Source: a virus
Virus record (IMG/VR): IMGVR_UViG_3300010883_000007
Span: 1-64,000 of that record
Direction: 5' to 3' (one strand)
DNA length: 64,000 nucleotides
A model generated the notes under the pieces. The model searched no databases, was not told where the DNA came from, and worked only from the letters and a program-made list of their open reading frames with translations. Positions 27,033 through 34,806 of the stretch are shown in pieces. The first letter of the stretch is position 1; the number at the start of each line of letters is the position of its first letter. The position numbers and the translations under genes are program-made.

Positions 27033-27063
27033 GTGTGTCAGAGAGCGACGTCAGAGGCCTGGG

Positions 27064-27091
27064 AAAAAAGTGTCACGTAATTACGTGACAC
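27064..27091 (-). terminator. Rho-independent terminator ending the small-gene cassette
   Basis: A perfect 22-base palindrome (27070-27091, arms GTGTCACGTAA) is followed on the minus strand by TTTTTT. It lies 37 bases after the stop codon of the 72-residue protein and ahead of the neck-tail unit. Confidence 0.88.
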
Positions 27092-27127
27092 TCCACCTGG
27101 CGATGGTTGGGATAACCCTAGAGTTAA

Positions 27128-27346
27128 TTACTCTTCGGAAGAATTATCTTGAGCTTCGTCGTCAGCGGACGACTCGTTCTCGGGCTCGGCAGAGGCCCCA
27201 GCCTCCGGAGCAGGAACAAAGACCCGGATTGCAGCGAGGGTAGCAGCTGCTTCATCAAGCGAAAGCACGCCGCGAGCCTGGGCTCGTTGTGCGACAGCAA
27301 TAAGCGTATTAAGAGCAGCTACCTGATCGTTATCTAATGTTAACAT
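27128..27346 (-). CDS. Small protein with helical half and acidic tail, unknown function
   Basis: A 72-residue protein. The N-terminal 45 residues are predicted helical ('LDNDQVAALNTLIAVAQRAQ'). The last 25 are almost all Glu, Asp, Ser, Ala and Pro, ending 'DDEAQDNSSEE'. ATG 27346 has AGGA 11 bases upstream. It is the last gene before a strong terminator, in a cassette of four small genes after the capsid gene. I recognise no family. The acidic tail next to a gene with a basic tail is suggestive of interaction, but that is speculation. Confidence 0.65.
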   Translation of the reverse strand: MLTLDNDQVAALNTLIAVAQRAQARGVLSLDEAAATLAAIRVFVPAPEAGASAEPENESSADDEAQDNSSEE

Positions 27347-27368
27347 TTTCTCAAAATCCTATCAAACA

Positions 27369-27386
27369 GAAGAGGCATGCCTCTTC
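27369..27386. repeat. Perfect 18-base palindrome between small genes
   Basis: GAAGAGGCATGCCTCTTC sits in the 83-base gap between the 72- and 83-residue protein genes. On the minus strand it is followed by a mixed TGTTTGAT stretch, not a clean T-run, so it is at best a weak terminator. An RNA-stability hairpin or protein site is equally possible. Confidence 0.5.
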
Positions 27387-27429
27387 AATTGATTTTAGCC
27401 TCAAAACGTCTAGTGTTAAGGTGATTGCG

Positions 27430-27681
27430 CTAGTCGTTGTCGACTAGACCCTCTTGGGCCAGACGCTTAGCAACATGACGAGTTCCATGGCGCATCTGGG
27501 TTCTAAACTCTGTGTGCAACACATGTGTCAACGAATCCAGACGTGCTCTGAGATCATTTACTTCAGTGCGTAGCGCCGAGACCTCCGACGCCGGTGTGGA
27601 CTTTACAGCCTTTTTGGTCGTAGCTGACTTTGTCTTGGCTGTCTTGGTTGTTTTCTTTGGTATCATGCTTTTTGCAGGCAT
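27430..27681 (-). CDS. Small protein with histone-H1-like basic N-terminus and coiled coil
   Basis: An 83-residue protein. Residues 8-30 are a Lys/Thr/Ala/Ser tract ('KKTTKTAKTKSATTKKAVKS'), like a histone H1 tail or phasin-type sequence. A short heptad coiled coil follows ('VSALRTEVNDLRARLDSL') and then a polar end. ATG 27681 has AAGGAG seven bases upstream. Such tails often bind DNA or another polyanion. Whether this one does is not known. It is expressed from the same short cassette as the predicted membrane protein next door. Confidence 0.65.
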   Translation of the reverse strand: MPAKSMIPKKTTKTAKTKSATTKKAVKSTPASEVSALRTEVNDLRARLDSLTHVLHTEFRTQMRHGTRHVAKRLAQEGLVDND

Positions 27682-27695
27682 TCTTTCTCCTTCGC

Positions 27696-28025
27696 TTAAG
27701 CGACTATTTTAAGCAACCAGATTGTTGCTGCCATACCAAATTGTATAACTGCGAACACTGTAATTGCCTTCGTCTTAAATATCTTGAGTGACTGGACCTC
27801 GTCCATTAGCTCCTTGAGCTGTGACGGTGATGCAACCTCGTCGATCTTCTCTTTCCACGATTTGAGCTCTTCAACTCGGTCTTCCTTAGCTCTCATCTGA
27901 GCAATCTCTTGCTTGAGCTCCTGTATTTCCTTGTTTAGCGCAGATATATTCTCTGCCAGGGATTCTAGTTCTTTGAGGACTAATCTAGAGTACTCGTTCC
28001 AGCCATTCTGTGCATCATCACTCAT
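27696..28025 (-). CDS. Small coiled-coil protein with C-terminal membrane helix (XhlA/holin-accessory-like)
   Basis: A 109-residue protein from ATG 28025 (the frame extends further, but AGAGGG lies six bases before this ATG). Residues 20-75 form a strong coiled coil ('LKELESLAENISALNKEIQE'). The last 25 residues form one membrane helix ('AITVFAVIQFGMAATIWLLK') with a charged flank. This is the layout of XhlA-type lysis accessory proteins, so a membrane or lysis role is plausible but unproven; no endolysin is in the window. The start overlaps the upstream gene by eight bases. Confidence 0.65.
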   Translation of the reverse strand: MSDDAQNGWNEYSRLVLKELESLAENISALNKEIQELKQEIAQMRAKEDRVEELKSWKEKIDEVASPSQLKELMDEVQSLKIFKTKAITVFAVIQFGMAATIWLLKIVA

Positions 28026-28269
28026 TATAAACCCTCTTACATCCGTATGTTTCAACTAACTCTAGAACTGTCTCTATACGTTCAACAACACACGGAATAT
28101 CAGGATCCCCTTCGGAGAGTATACTTCGAACTTCCCTGAGTGACTCTATAACAACCCAAAGGGTTTTTGCGTTCTTCTTTAGCTGGGCGTCCCTATCGTT
28201 GAGAGAGATAGTTAGCTCTCTCAGCTTCTTGAGTGATGCGCGGCCTTTCTTGGAGTCACACTTATCCAT
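28018..28269 (-). CDS. Small helical protein of unknown function after the capsid gene
   Basis: An 83-residue charged, helical protein ('SLKKLRELTISLNDRDAQLK', 'TLWVVIESLREVRSILSE') with three Cys residues. ATG 28269 has no clear Shine-Dalgarno site, so the start is uncertain. It lies just past the terminator that follows the capsid gene and is the first gene of the small cassette. Its end overlaps the next gene by eight bases. I do not recognise a family. Confidence 0.55.
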   Translation of the reverse strand: MDKCDSKKGRASLKKLRELTISLNDRDAQLKKNAKTLWVVIESLREVRSILSEGDPDIPCVVERIETVLELVETYGCKRVYNE

Positions 28270-28295
28270 ACCATATAACTATCATGTTCATAGGG

Positions 28296-28330
28296 AAAAA
28301 GAAAAGGGGTGCTTCCAAAGGAAGCACCCC
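28296..28330 (-). terminator. Rho-independent terminator after the major capsid gene
   Basis: An 11-base-pair stem (GGGGTGCTTCC / GGAAGCACCCC) with a three-base loop is followed on the minus strand by TTTTCTTTTT. It begins 32 bases after the capsid stop codon and separates the head operon from the small-gene cassette. Confidence 0.9.
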
Positions 28331-28361
28331 TGATCTGATCCGAGGATCAACTGAACTTGGT

Positions 28362-30251
28362 TTAGATGATGTTCATATCCATGAGCGTCACTGTTCCGTA
28401 GAAATCGGAACGAACCATCTTCTTGCCGTAGCGAGTCATCACGCCCTTACGAGGAGTGAAATCCTCAGGTGCGAAGATCGTCGGAGTGACGATAAGCGGC
28501 ACGTACGGAGCGTAGACGTATCCTGTCTCAAGGTAGCTACCACCCTTGTACCCAACAAGAATCTTGTTGCGTGGGAAGTAGGGGTCCTTGTAGACCGTGA
28601 AACGATTGCTCAGCGTACCAACCTTCTCGGCTCCCAGGGAGATCGGACCACTGACCTGTCCTTCACCGTCTAGGGTGTAGGATGGGCGGTAGAAGACCGA
28701 TGCCTCAAGGATAGTTGCCACATCAGGACCCACCACAATGAAGTTAGCAGAACCACGCAGCGTCTTACGGTGAATGGTGTTTGCCACGTCAATGACGGTC
28801 TCAATGAGAGTCTCGTACCACTCGCGGACAGTTCCCGTGAAGGAGGGTCCGGGAGCGAGACTGGAGCTCTGATTAATCTCAGCGCCAGACTCCTTGTTAA
28901 CGAACTTACCAGGTGCACGACTCCAGTAGAGGTTTGCACCATTCGCCTGGGTGAGTAGGTCGTTGAGAATCTCTCGGTCCAACTCTAGGGCGATCTGCTC
29001 GGAGAGGATCTGGGTTAGCTCCACCTCAGCGTCGAGGCTGTGATAGGCGTTCAGGTCCTGAGCAAGCTCTGGTGACCACTTGGCACGTAGCTTTCTGGTA
29101 ACCGCTGTCACAGCGATCGACTCAATCTTGATATCGATCTCTGGGATTGCCGGAGACGGTGTTGCAAGGAAGTTCGACTCAAAGGCGGGAATCACGAGAG
29201 ACTCACCGTTCGATGAGTTCAACGCGGAGTCCAGAACAACAGAGACCTCGAGCTTCGCACGATCTACATCATCGAGCATCGAGCCGGAGATAACAGCCAT
29301 CAGGGCTGCACCGGTGGAGTCCCGATTGATGAGAGGATCAGAGGTGAACACGTTGTTCGACCATTGTCCAATCTGGTTGAGGCGTCGCACGTTGACGATA
29401 CCAACACCACCCTGTACAGTCTTTGGAAGACCAGAGGCTGAGGAAGGCGTCGTGTCGCCGAAGTGGAGAGCAATGTCCTTCACCAGCGTGAGATCTGCAT
29501 TGGCGAAGCAGGCGTTACCCAGATTGAGGACAACTGCCTGGAACTGGCCAGTGTTTGCACGATTGGGATCTTCCTCAATCAGAGCACCGACCTGTGGGTC
29601 GAACTGAAGCAGCTTTCCATCAGTTCCTGTCGCGTGAAGCTTAGAACCATCAGACCAGTTTCCACCAGCTGAAGCAGCACCCGCATACGAACCAGAAGCG
29701 AGGAAAATATCCGCATCTAGATCTGTATTGGTATGTACGCGCGAGAATCCACTACCTGCGAGATCGTACTGACCACCGGTTCCTAGTGAACCAGAGCGTA
29801 CACCCTTGCCGGATGGGCCGTTGTAAATGGAGTCGCCCTGACTGTAGACTGCTTCTGTTGAGGAAGCATCAGCGCCACCGTCAGAACCATACTGGTAGTC
29901 AAGGTAGAATAGCAGACCGGAAGGGAGGCTCATGGGCTGGATAGAAACCAGCTCATTGGCCACCAGGCCGCCGAAGACGCGTCGGACGATTGGGAATGCC
30001 ACGTTAGTGAATCCCGCAATATCGTTAGCATTGGTTAGGGCCCCAGCGCCCGTGGACAGGGTGGAACGCTCACGGAGTAGCTGACCAGCCTGGTTTTCAA
30101 GCATTCTGGACATATTCTCTCGGTGAACACCCTCGAGGCCACGGAGGAGGCCGGTTCGGGCCCACTTCTCAACGAGACGACGGTTCTGGGAACCGAGGTG
30201 CCGTGCGCGGATACCCTCTGTTAGTTGATCAAGTGTAAAGGTCTTGGACAT
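28362..30251 (-). CDS. Major capsid protein (gp23-like)
   Basis: The 629-residue protein follows the T4 gp23 plan. An N-terminal helical prohead segment (residues 1-65) is followed by 'NVAFPIVRRVFGGLVANELV', 'SIQPMSLPSGLLFYLDYQYG', and the late 'AKWSPELAQDLNAYHSLDAE' and 'ELTQILSEQIALELDREIL' typical of HK97-fold T4-type capsids. A possible prohead protease site (Leu-x-Glu in 'QLLRERST', about residue 60) could release the N-terminal segment (inference). ATG 30251 has AAGGAG six bases upstream, the strongest ribosome site here. A terminator follows. Scaffold, protease and portal genes lie upstream. Confidence 0.92.
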   Translation of the reverse strand: MSKTFTLDQLTEGIRARHLGSQNRRLVEKWARTGLLRGLEGVHRENMSRMLENQAGQLLRERSTLSTGAGALTNANDIAGFTNVAFPIVRRVFGGLVANELVSIQPMSLPSGLLFYLDYQYGSDGGADASSTEAVYSQGDSIYNGPSGKGVRSGSLGTGGQYDLAGSGFSRVHTNTDLDADIFLASGSYAGAASAGGNWSDGSKLHATGTDGKLLQFDPQVGALIEEDPNRANTGQFQAVVLNLGNACFANADLTLVKDIALHFGDTTPSSASGLPKTVQGGVGIVNVRRLNQIGQWSNNVFTSDPLINRDSTGAALMAVISGSMLDDVDRAKLEVSVVLDSALNSSNGESLVIPAFESNFLATPSPAIPEIDIKIESIAVTAVTRKLRAKWSPELAQDLNAYHSLDAEVELTQILSEQIALELDREILNDLLTQANGANLYWSRAPGKFVNKESGAEINQSSSLAPGPSFTGTVREWYETLIETVIDVANTIHRKTLRGSANFIVVGPDVATILEASVFYRPSYTLDGEGQVSGPISLGAEKVGTLSNRFTVYKDPYFPRNKILVGYKGGSYLETGYVYAPYVPLIVTPTIFAPEDFTPRKGVMTRYGKKMVRSDFYGTVTLMDMNII

Positions 30252-30288
30252 TTGTTTCTCCTTAAAGGTCCTGTTTCAGTAGTTCGAC

Positions 30289-32046
30289 TTAGTCCCCACC
30301 GTTATTAATACCGGCGAGTACTGCCCATCGATCCACCTCATGCCCACTGTTGGTCGGTGATGCCGACCGGGTTGATCTGGAGGATGATCCGAGCGATCTT
30401 GAGCTACGTCCCTCTTGAAGGGTCTTCCTGGAGACCTTCTTGAGCGAAGAAGTCAAGCTCTTGTAAAGAAGCTTTGCCTCTCGGAGCGTCTTGGCATTGT
30501 CCAGGGCCTCGACTATTGCTCTTTGCTGCTTGGCTGTTAGGTTGCGATTTTGAATTAGCTTATTTGCATAAAGCAACTTCGCATTGAAAAGATTCATCTC
30601 GGTGAGCTGTCCCTTAAGGGCATGCACCACCTTGCGATACTCAGCGATTTGTTGGCCTCCACCGGAAGGTCGTCTTCCACCAGAGGTACGACGAGGAGCT
30701 GCTCGGCGGCCACGCTTGGCGTTGGCTCGACGACGTGCTGCCTCACGCATCTTTCTCACGCGTGCGCGTCGTCTTAAAGACTCTGGCATCGCGTCGTGCC
30801 CGGGAGGCTGTCCGCCTCCGGCGTCGGGAACTGGAGCATCTCCAAGTTCATCGGCTAGAGCATTGAGAAGATCATCCTCGTCTACCTCTACGAAGGGCTC
30901 GTCCTCGGCGTCACCGCCACCAAACGAGGAGTCTCCGGATCCGTCGACTGGATCGTTCTCATTAAGCTTACGAATCCTACGAAGCTCCCGACGAAGCATT
31001 GCCTCGTCGATCTCATAGGTCTCCTCGAGCTCAAGCTCATCTTCAGGAGCCTCGCCCTCTAGATCCTCTTCACCCTCTGCGGGAAGTACTTCGACTTCGA
31101 GACCGAGTGCGTCACCTAGATCGAGTAGAGCTTCCTCAGCTGCGTCGATATCTGGTTCCCCTAGCGGTACTTCTTCGCCTTCAACTTCTTCGCCCTCTTC
31201 GGGTGCGAGTTCGAGGTCCTCTTCTTGTTCGAAGAGAAAATCGAAGATATTCCTGTTTTTACGCCTTGACATTTGCTTCATCTCCTTAATCACAGAATTG
31301 ATGCGAGCTTTTTCTAGGAGTGTACCTCCTGTATCCTGCTCTGTAAGTATTACCTGCCGTCGCAAAATGACTGCCTCACGTGCCAGGGATTCAAAAATCC
31401 GAGCGGTACGTTGACGCTGTCCCTTTGTCGAACCTGCCCTCTTGGCAATTGGCAGGGCTTTTCTTAAAATTTTGATTCGTGACTCGAGAAGCTTAATTCT
31501 CTTCTGGAGTCTTGCTCGACCTGTTGTGCTCTGTGACACCATGTGGGCCAGAGCCTCTGCAACTTCCTGACCGAGGAGCAGATCGTCTTCGTCATCAAAT
31601 CCACCCTCCTCAGCTGAAGTGTCGACCTCGATGCTGATATCACCTACTGATACTTCCACTTCACCAGTGGGTGTCACAGAAACCGATGCTGCATCAGCAT
31701 TGCCATCGGAAGCCGGAAGTTCTAGCCCCATGGGCGCGCCCATTTCAGGAGCGAATTCAGGAATACCGAGATCGTCGGCTCCGGATTCCATCGAACCATC
31801 AACTGCCATACCATCTGCTGCAGCGTCTAGATCCAGAACCTCGGGACCGAGCTCATCGTCGAACTCCTCTTCCTCAACATCGTCTAAGGGATCAAGATTA
31901 TCGTCCTCACCTAGCAACTGGCGCTCAATGAGGTTCCTAATTCTGGGTGTCACTGCATCGATGATCTTGTTCCGCGCGTTCTCCTCAGCCATATCGGCAA
32001 GTCGGAGTGCTTCGGCGATTGCATCATCATAAAGATTTTGACTCAT
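30289..32046 (-). CDS. Prohead scaffold (core) protein, gp22-like
   Basis: About 585 residues from ATG 32046 (GGGAGG just upstream; an in-frame upstream start at 32061 is less likely). It is long, acidic and helical: acidic tracts ('DVEEEEFDDELGPEV'), a coiled coil near residues 185-230, a basic Arg-rich stretch ('RKMREAARRRANAKRGRRAA'), and a C-terminal block 'MNLFNAKLLYANKLIQNRNL' with 'AKTLREAKLLYKSL'. That last block is characteristic of T4-like phage scaffold proteins. It would shape the prohead and then be degraded by the gp21-type protease. It lies immediately upstream of the capsid gene, as in T4. Confidence 0.82.
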   Translation of the reverse strand: MSQNLYDDAIAEALRLADMAEENARNKIIDAVTPRIRNLIERQLLGEDDNLDPLDDVEEEEFDDELGPEVLDLDAAADGMAVDGSMESGADDLGIPEFAPEMGAPMGLELPASDGNADAASVSVTPTGEVEVSVGDISIEVDTSAEEGGFDDEDDLLLGQEVAEALAHMVSQSTTGRARLQKRIKLLESRIKILRKALPIAKRAGSTKGQRQRTARIFESLAREAVILRRQVILTEQDTGGTLLEKARINSVIKEMKQMSRRKNRNIFDFLFEQEEDLELAPEEGEEVEGEEVPLGEPDIDAAEEALLDLGDALGLEVEVLPAEGEEDLEGEAPEDELELEETYEIDEAMLRRELRRIRKLNENDPVDGSGDSSFGGGDAEDEPFVEVDEDDLLNALADELGDAPVPDAGGGQPPGHDAMPESLRRRARVRKMREAARRRANAKRGRRAAPRRTSGGRRPSGGGQQIAEYRKVVHALKGQLTEMNLFNAKLLYANKLIQNRNLTAKQQRAIVEALDNAKTLREAKLLYKSLTSSLKKVSRKTLQEGRSSRSLGSSSRSTRSASPTNSGHEVDRWAVLAGINNGGD

Positions 32047-32074
32047 AATCCTCCCTCTCACACGTATGTTGTGT

Positions 32075-32082
32075 CTAAATAT
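32075..32082 (-). promoter_or_regulatory. ATATTTAG motif upstream of scaffold/capsid
   Basis: Exact coding-strand ATATTTAG, 29 bases before the scaffold ATG in a 39-base gap. It would give the scaffold-capsid pair a late promoter that ends at the terminator after the capsid gene. Confidence 0.45.
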
Positions 32083-32085
32083 GAT

Positions 32086-32328
32086 TCAGCGCCTCAATTT
32101 ATCTTTCGTAGGAGCACTCTTATTACTGTCTTCTTCTCTCTTACGTCGGGCTTTACTCTGCGCCCGCTTTCTTCGACGCTTCTGTCCCTTTGTCTCATGA
32201 ACCAAGGTTTCCCTGTATTCCTGAACTATTCTTTCTTTCTTGCACTTTCGTACGAATAGCCTTATCAGCTGTTCAGAGGTTCGTATCTTTCCCCCAAGAT
32301 GTACTGAAACATTTACTGGCTTGGCCAT
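32086..32328 (-). CDS. Ribosomal protein bS21-like
   Basis: An 80-residue very basic protein. The central segment 'FVRKCKKERIVQEYRE' lines up with E. coli bS21 'FKRSCEKAGVLAEVRR' (shared F, R, C, K, E, R positions). It is followed by an Arg/Lys-rich tail like that of S21. bS21 sits on the 30S platform near the anti-Shine-Dalgarno and affects initiation. Homologues are known in several aquatic phages, where they may enter host ribosomes. ATG 32328 has only a weak ribosome site four bases after the preceding gene. It lies in the head operon between core-type genes and the scaffold gene. A basic prohead core protein is the alternative. Confidence 0.7.
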   Translation of the reverse strand: MAKPVNVSVHLGGKIRTSEQLIRLFVRKCKKERIVQEYRETLVHETKGQKRRRKRAQSKARRKREEDSNKSAPTKDKLRR

Positions 32329-32332
32329 TTTC

Positions 32333-32869
32333 TTACTTCGCGGTCCAAATCCCTGACTGGTAGGGATTATCCCAGACCCAGTCTAAAGGATCATGATCAT
32401 TGTTGACCTCAAGCTCTTCAAGCTCATCGTCAATTTTAACAGGTGGAGGAGGTGATGCCCAGCCTCGAGTCGTTCCAGTTCGACGAGATGGACCTACAGT
32501 TAAAGCTGTGTTCTCCACCTCACGAAGGACGTCGTCCGGTCTATCGAAACAATCAGAAAGTTTAGTGTTTCCGGCCGCGTAATAAAATGGAGTTGTGCCC
32601 TTGAATGCCAGGGGGTCGCTGGCCGCGTAGGGACGATACTTCCTGCTGATTACTTTCCCTGAATCACCCAAGTCTAAATCGTCGAGATCTTCAAATTCAT
32701 CAGGTGATTTATAGGGGAAGTGACTTCCTGTCTGCCTCGGCTTGAATAAACGATCGCTGGACCTGCCGTATCCCGAATCTGTATTCGCATCATGCTGATT
32801 AAGGGCTCTGATCGATTCTCTCATAGACCAGCTATTGGTATTTAGCTGTCGTTGGTCTTGGTACGCCAA
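32333..32869 (-). CDS. Head-cluster protein of unknown function
   Basis: Up to 178 residues, polar and probably partly disordered, with acidic patches ('DEFEDLDDLDLGDSG') and a Trp-rich end ('DPLDWVWDNPYQSGIWTAK'). The longest frame starts at TTG 32869, inside the upstream gene, without a clear ribosome site. ATG 32823 is a later alternative. I recognise no domain. It belongs to a run of four to five small unknown genes between the protease and scaffold genes, where T4 keeps core and internal head proteins. Confidence 0.55.
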   Translation of the reverse strand: MAYQDQRQLNTNSWSMRESIRALNQHDANTDSGYGRSSDRLFKPRQTGSHFPYKSPDEFEDLDDLDLGDSGKVISRKYRPYAASDPLAFKGTTPFYYAAGNTKLSDCFDRPDDVLREVENTALTVGPSRRTGTTRGWASPPPPVKIDDELEELEVNNDHDPLDWVWDNPYQSGIWTAK

Positions 32870-33423
32870 GGTCTCGTCTGTATCTCTGTTGAGGTGTCAC
32901 TCGGGTTCGTGAGGTCTGGGCCTGCGAATGGAGGCCTGGACGTCTTTGATGCTGTGAAGCTCTTAGTCGCTTCCCCATCCGGATTATCATCAGCATCACC
33001 GAAAGCAGGCGGTTGGAGATTGGGAATGTACGGACTTGCCAAGGGAGTAGCATCCTCTCCGGTAGTAGTCACAGCACTAACATTTGGCGCAGGAAACACC
33101 ATATCAGCACTGGAGGGGGTAAACTCATCAGACTTAGGCGCTGAGAATCCCCAGTAGCCTGCAGCGTCTGACCTGTCATTCCGCCCTGATACACTATTTG
33201 AAATTAGCTTAAGCTGCATCGAGCTTACATCATCTGGAGTATAACTTGGCTCACCCTCTGCACTTCCCAAAAGAGGAGAGTTGGGAAATCCCTTGCTTAG
33301 ACGAGACTTACTCGACTTAGCAAGACCAGCGCCCTCAACGTTTGTGGACTTAGCTGTTGGCGCTGGTCCCTGGAAGACCACTGTGCCATGGTTCATCTGT
33401 CCTCCGGCTGGTTGCTGAGCCAT
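32842..33423 (-). CDS. Head-cluster protein of unknown function, disordered
   Basis: The 193-residue protein is rich in Ser, Pro, Gly, Ala and Asn, with no predicted membrane helix and only one Trp-containing block ('SDAAGYWGFSAPKSDEF'). ATG 33423 is preceded by a modest GAG site. It is tightly packed between neighbours (five bases after the previous gene, overlapping the next). The composition suggests an extended or disordered virion component. No family recognised. Confidence 0.6.
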   Translation of the reverse strand: MAQQPAGGQMNHGTVVFQGPAPTAKSTNVEGAGLAKSSKSRLSKGFPNSPLLGSAEGEPSYTPDDVSSMQLKLISNSVSGRNDRSDAAGYWGFSAPKSDEFTPSSADMVFPAPNVSAVTTTGEDATPLASPYIPNLQPPAFGDADDNPDGEATKSFTASKTSRPPFAGPDLTNPSDTSTEIQTRPWRTKTNDS

Positions 33424-33428
33424 TAGTA

Positions 33429-33905
33429 TTACTCAGCCGAGGACTTACCCAGAATATACGCCCCCAGGGTCTGACCGGAAATCTTCTCAGAAGACGCCTT
33501 GGGCTGCAATTGTGAACCAACGCCTGAACCCCAAGTATCTGAGGGCTTTTGGCCCCAACCGTCCGGAGGGTCAGCTACATCAGCGGGGTTGTGGCTGCCA
33601 GGTCCAGGTGATACTGGGTTGGGAACGTGTGCGCTCCCTGGTAGTCCACCACCGCCAGTCTCAACATCGGCTAGATCAGGAGCATTAGTATAGGATGTAT
33701 CATACTCTCCAAACGTGTGGCCGCCGTCGTTGATTACAGCATCCAAGACATTCTCTTGGTACCACTGACGTCTCTCGTCATCGGTCATATCACCTAGCGC
33801 CATGGGAGAGGCAGGATAGGCTGTGCCCAGGTCATTGCTGGCCGAGCGTCCCATAAACCTCTCAGTGGGTGTGGACTCAACTGTTATTTGCTTGTGAGTA
33901 GGCAT
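33429..33905 (-). CDS. Head-cluster protein of unknown function, Gly/Pro-rich middle
   Basis: 158 residues. The N-terminal half is more ordered ('MALGDMTDDERRQWYQEN', 'DAVINDGGHTFGEYD'). The middle is Gly/Pro/Asn-rich ('GSAHVPNPVSPGPGSHNPAD'). It ends with 'KISGQTLGAYILGKSSAE', a short motif that recurs in the N-terminal region of the large baseplate protein at 4835-8191. ATG 33905 has AAGGAG nine bases upstream. No family recognised. It is probably a virion component by context. Confidence 0.6.
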   Translation of the reverse strand: MPTHKQITVESTPTERFMGRSASNDLGTAYPASPMALGDMTDDERRQWYQENVLDAVINDGGHTFGEYDTSYTNAPDLADVETGGGGLPGSAHVPNPVSPGPGSHNPADVADPPDGWGQKPSDTWGSGVGSQLQPKASSEKISGQTLGAYILGKSSAE

Positions 33906-33925
33906 CTCTTGATCTCCTTGTTATC

Positions 33926-34246
33926 CTACGAGAGGCGTCGAACAACTCGTGCCCGAAGCTGTCTCTTTGTCTCTTGAATTCTACGCAACTTTGAAGTGAG
34001 CTTTCTCTCCTGAATCTTGAGAGCTCGCATCCAATCAATATCCTTGGCAATAGTCTCGGCCTCGTCGCCGGCCTCTACCTCGTCGGGGTTAACCTTCTCA
34101 GGATCTTCAATACCTGCTTCTACAGGATCAGATGTCTCACGAATTCGACTTCGTCTTCGTCGTCGAGATCTTTCGAATTTAGACTTTTCCTCGAGGACCA
34201 TTCTCCTGAGGAGCGTGGGTGTCAGTCTTCTAACTCTTCGTGCCAT
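33926..34246 (-). CDS. Basic coiled-coil protein, prohead core candidate
   Basis: A 106-residue protein with a strongly basic N-terminus ('MARRVRRLTPTLLRRMVLEE', then 'RSRRRRRSRIRE'), an acidic middle and a basic C-terminal coiled coil ('KIQERKLTSKLRRIQETKRQ'). Its size, charge and place between protease and scaffold genes recall the small prohead core proteins of T4 (gp67/gp68), but I see no specific sequence match. ATG 34246 has TAGGAG nine bases upstream. Confidence 0.6.
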   Translation of the reverse strand: MARRVRRLTPTLLRRMVLEEKSKFERSRRRRRSRIRETSDPVEAGIEDPEKVNPDEVEAGDEAETIAKDIDWMRALKIQERKLTSKLRRIQETKRQLRARVVRRLS

Positions 34247-34330
34247 TTGTTGTATCTCCTACAATGATAAGCGTGTTCGCATATCATACATATCAAGTTC
34301 GCAAAAAATCTTCTGGTTCTAGATTAACCC

Positions 34331-34801
34331 TTAGGGCTTTTTTGAAGCGCCACCGAATGCCAGTGTCTCCCAATTCGATGCAGCACCCGAGAACGCTTCC
34401 ACATTGGAAACATCTCCCCCAGGTGCATCAAAAGCTTCTGTCATATCAGCGGTGGAGCCGGCGCTTCGAGGCGACCCAGCAGCGTTCTGCTCCTGAAGTG
34501 TTGTTCTCGCAGTATCCGCAAAAATATCTGCCATCATTGGATTAGTTGTTAGCTCACGGACAGCAGTGTTTACAGCATTGTCAAATTTCACACCGTCGAG
34601 ATCAGGATTCTCTGGGGTGTGGAGTGATCGATTCTCTTGGAGCCTACCACTTCTGCCGGAGACAGGGCTGACTGCCGGGGGTTCATGTCTCACTAGTGAC
34701 TCTCGAAGGACACTAGAGTTATCTGAAAGACCTTCAGCGAGAAGTTCTACCAGACACTCTTTTACCAACATTTTCAGATTAGCGCGCGTAAGCTTTGCCA
34801 T
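34331..34801 (-). CDS. Head-cluster protein of unknown function
   Basis: 156 residues. It begins with an amphipathic helix 'LTRANLKMLVKECLVELLAE', of the sort seen at the start of phage core/scaffold proteins, then a disordered Ser/Pro/Arg-rich linker and a helix 'NAVNTAVRELTTNPMMADIF', ending with a Gly/Ala/Ser-rich tail. ATG 34801 lies five bases after the preceding gene, with GGAG rather far upstream. The gap of 84 bases downstream of its stop contains a repeated GTTCGCA but no clear promoter. Role in head assembly inferred from position. Confidence 0.6.
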   Translation of the reverse strand: MAKLTRANLKMLVKECLVELLAEGLSDNSSVLRESLVRHEPPAVSPVSGRSGRLQENRSLHTPENPDLDGVKFDNAVNTAVRELTTNPMMADIFADTARTTLQEQNAAGSPRSAGSTADMTEAFDAPGGDVSNVEAFSGAASNWETLAFGGASKKP

Positions 34802-34806
34802 TGATC

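Noticed and set aside
23727-31746. Four GGCGCGCC palindromes (23728, about 24245, 26745 and 31733)
   Set aside because: More than expected by chance, but three are inside genes and show no shared distance or flank; probably compositional.
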